6,010 nucleotides of DNA, from the NCBI GenBank assembly GCA_017630975.1, contig JAGBUF010000143.1:1-6010 (forward strand). Direction: 5' to 3'. Source of the stretch: Paraprevotella sp. GTDB taxonomy: Bacteria; Bacteroidota; Bacteroidia; Bacteroidales; Bacteroidaceae. Shown piece by piece: positions 5,606 through 6,010 of this stretch. Both the position numbers and the translations under genes were made by a program. Under the pieces are notes generated by a model. The model saw nothing but the letters and a program-made list of their open reading frames with translations. It had not been told where the DNA came from and did not search any database. Every line of letters starts with the position of its first letter. Within the stretch, counting starts at the first letter, position 1.

Positions 5606-6010
5606 ATGAAAAAGTCTCTATTGTTATTGGCGAGCATCATCGGCTTAAGCACTTTGAATGCTCAAACATTTGAGCAAACAACTAAATTCCGCGACAATTG
5701 GTCAATCGGTATCAATGGCGGTATTGTTTCTCCGCTTACTCATAGCGCATTCTTCAAGAACGCTCGCGCTACTGTAGGTGTAAACTTGAACAAACAATTC
5801 TCTCCTATCTATGGTTTGACAGTTGAGAATATGTGGAACATCAACGCATTTGACAGCCAAGCAGCATTTGATGCAACAAACTTGTCATTGTTGCACCGTG
5901 TAAACTTGAACAACGTATTCTGCAAATATGATGGTAAACCTGATTTGTTCGAAGTTGAAGCTGTTGCAGGTTTCGGTTGGTTGCACGTCAACGATGCTTA
6001 TCCACACTCA
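5606..6010 (+). CDS. OmpA-family-like outer-membrane beta-barrel protein, N-terminal part
   Basis: The gene runs off the window, leaving 135 codons with no stop. The product starts with a clear signal peptide: MKK, a hydrophobic run to about residue 14, and cleavage after STLNA (residue 19) before Gln20, the common Bacteroidetes A-Q junction. After it come alternating polar/hydrophobic stretches with Gly and aromatic residues, as in transmembrane beta strands: WSIGINGGIVSPLT (32-45), ATVGVNLNKQFSPIYGLTVENMW (55-77), LLHRVNLNNVFC (95-106), LFEVEAVAGFGWLHV (114-128). This matches the barrel half of Bacteroides OmpA-like major outer-membrane proteins, which usually have a C-terminal peptidoglycan-binding OmpA domain. 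That domain would lie beyond the window, so full family assignment is inference. Repeated use of TTG for Leu and AAC for Asn suggests the codon bias of a highly expressed gene. It has its own promoter and appears separate from the ddh operon. Confidence 0.8.
   Translation, partial: MKKSLLLLASIIGLSTLNAQTFEQTTKFRDNWSIGINGGIVSPLTHSAFFKNARATVGVNLNKQFSPIYGLTVENMWNINAFDSQAAFDATNLSLLHRVNLNNVFCKYDGKPDLFEVEAVAGFGWLHVNDAYPHS
5778..5913 (+). repeat. 16-base direct repeat within the outer-membrane protein gene
   Basis: GTGTAAACTTGAACAA occurs at 5778-5793 and again at 5898-5913, exactly 120 bases (40 codons) apart and in the same reading frame. It encodes V-N-L-N at residues 59-62 and 99-102, each within a predicted beta strand. 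Similar strands plus strong codon bias could explain it. Confidence 0.7.

Noticed and set aside
5809..5991. 60-codon minus-strand open frame in the outer-membrane protein gene
   Set aside because: It is antisense to the signal-peptide-bearing barrel gene, which has its own promoter and strong codon bias.

Overview
The window looks like chromosomal DNA from a Bacteroidales gut bacterium, most likely Bacteroides or Phocaeicola. Three things point there. Two TAnnTTTG-type −7 promoter boxes (both TATCTTTG) stand before coding regions. Leaders are A/T-rich and lack a clear Shine-Dalgarno. The gene families are typical of the group: an acetate/succinate CoA-transferase, an exported bleomycin-hydrolase-like peptidase, meso-diaminopimelate dehydrogenase, and an OmpA-like barrel with a Bacteroidetes-style signal peptide. 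The species cannot be fixed from sequence reading alone.

Layout. Positions 1-148 are A/T-rich and may hold the tail of an upstream plus-strand gene. A strong hairpin terminator follows at 149-183. An iron-type alcohol dehydrogenase runs on the minus strand (217-1398). A 215-bp divergent intergenic region (1399-1613) carries promoter boxes in both directions, a repeated 10-mer and a small palindrome. Then comes a tight plus-strand run: CoA-transferase (1614-3125), exported C1B cysteine peptidase (3131-4522, 5-bp gap) and diaminopimelate dehydrogenase (4544-5452, 21-bp gap). A terminator-like hairpin and a second Bacteroides-type promoter precede an outer-membrane barrel gene that is cut by the window end (5606-6010).

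How the genes work together. The alcohol dehydrogenase and CoA-transferase both fit fermentative carbon and redox metabolism: aldehyde/alcohol interconversion, and CoA transfer between acyl-CoA and acetate or succinate. Sharing a divergent control region makes joint regulation possible. The peptidase and Ddh share the CoA-transferase's probable transcript although their roles differ (peptide trimming in the envelope; meso-DAP/lysine metabolism). The link could be amino-acid or cell-wall-peptide supply, but this is inference. The OmpA-like gene appears to be a separate unit.

I see no mobile element, CRISPR array, RNA gene or clearly novel multi-gene system. The items worth a second look are modest: regulatory motifs in the divergent region, an unusual C-terminal tail and export signal on the peptidase, and the mixed composition of the operon.
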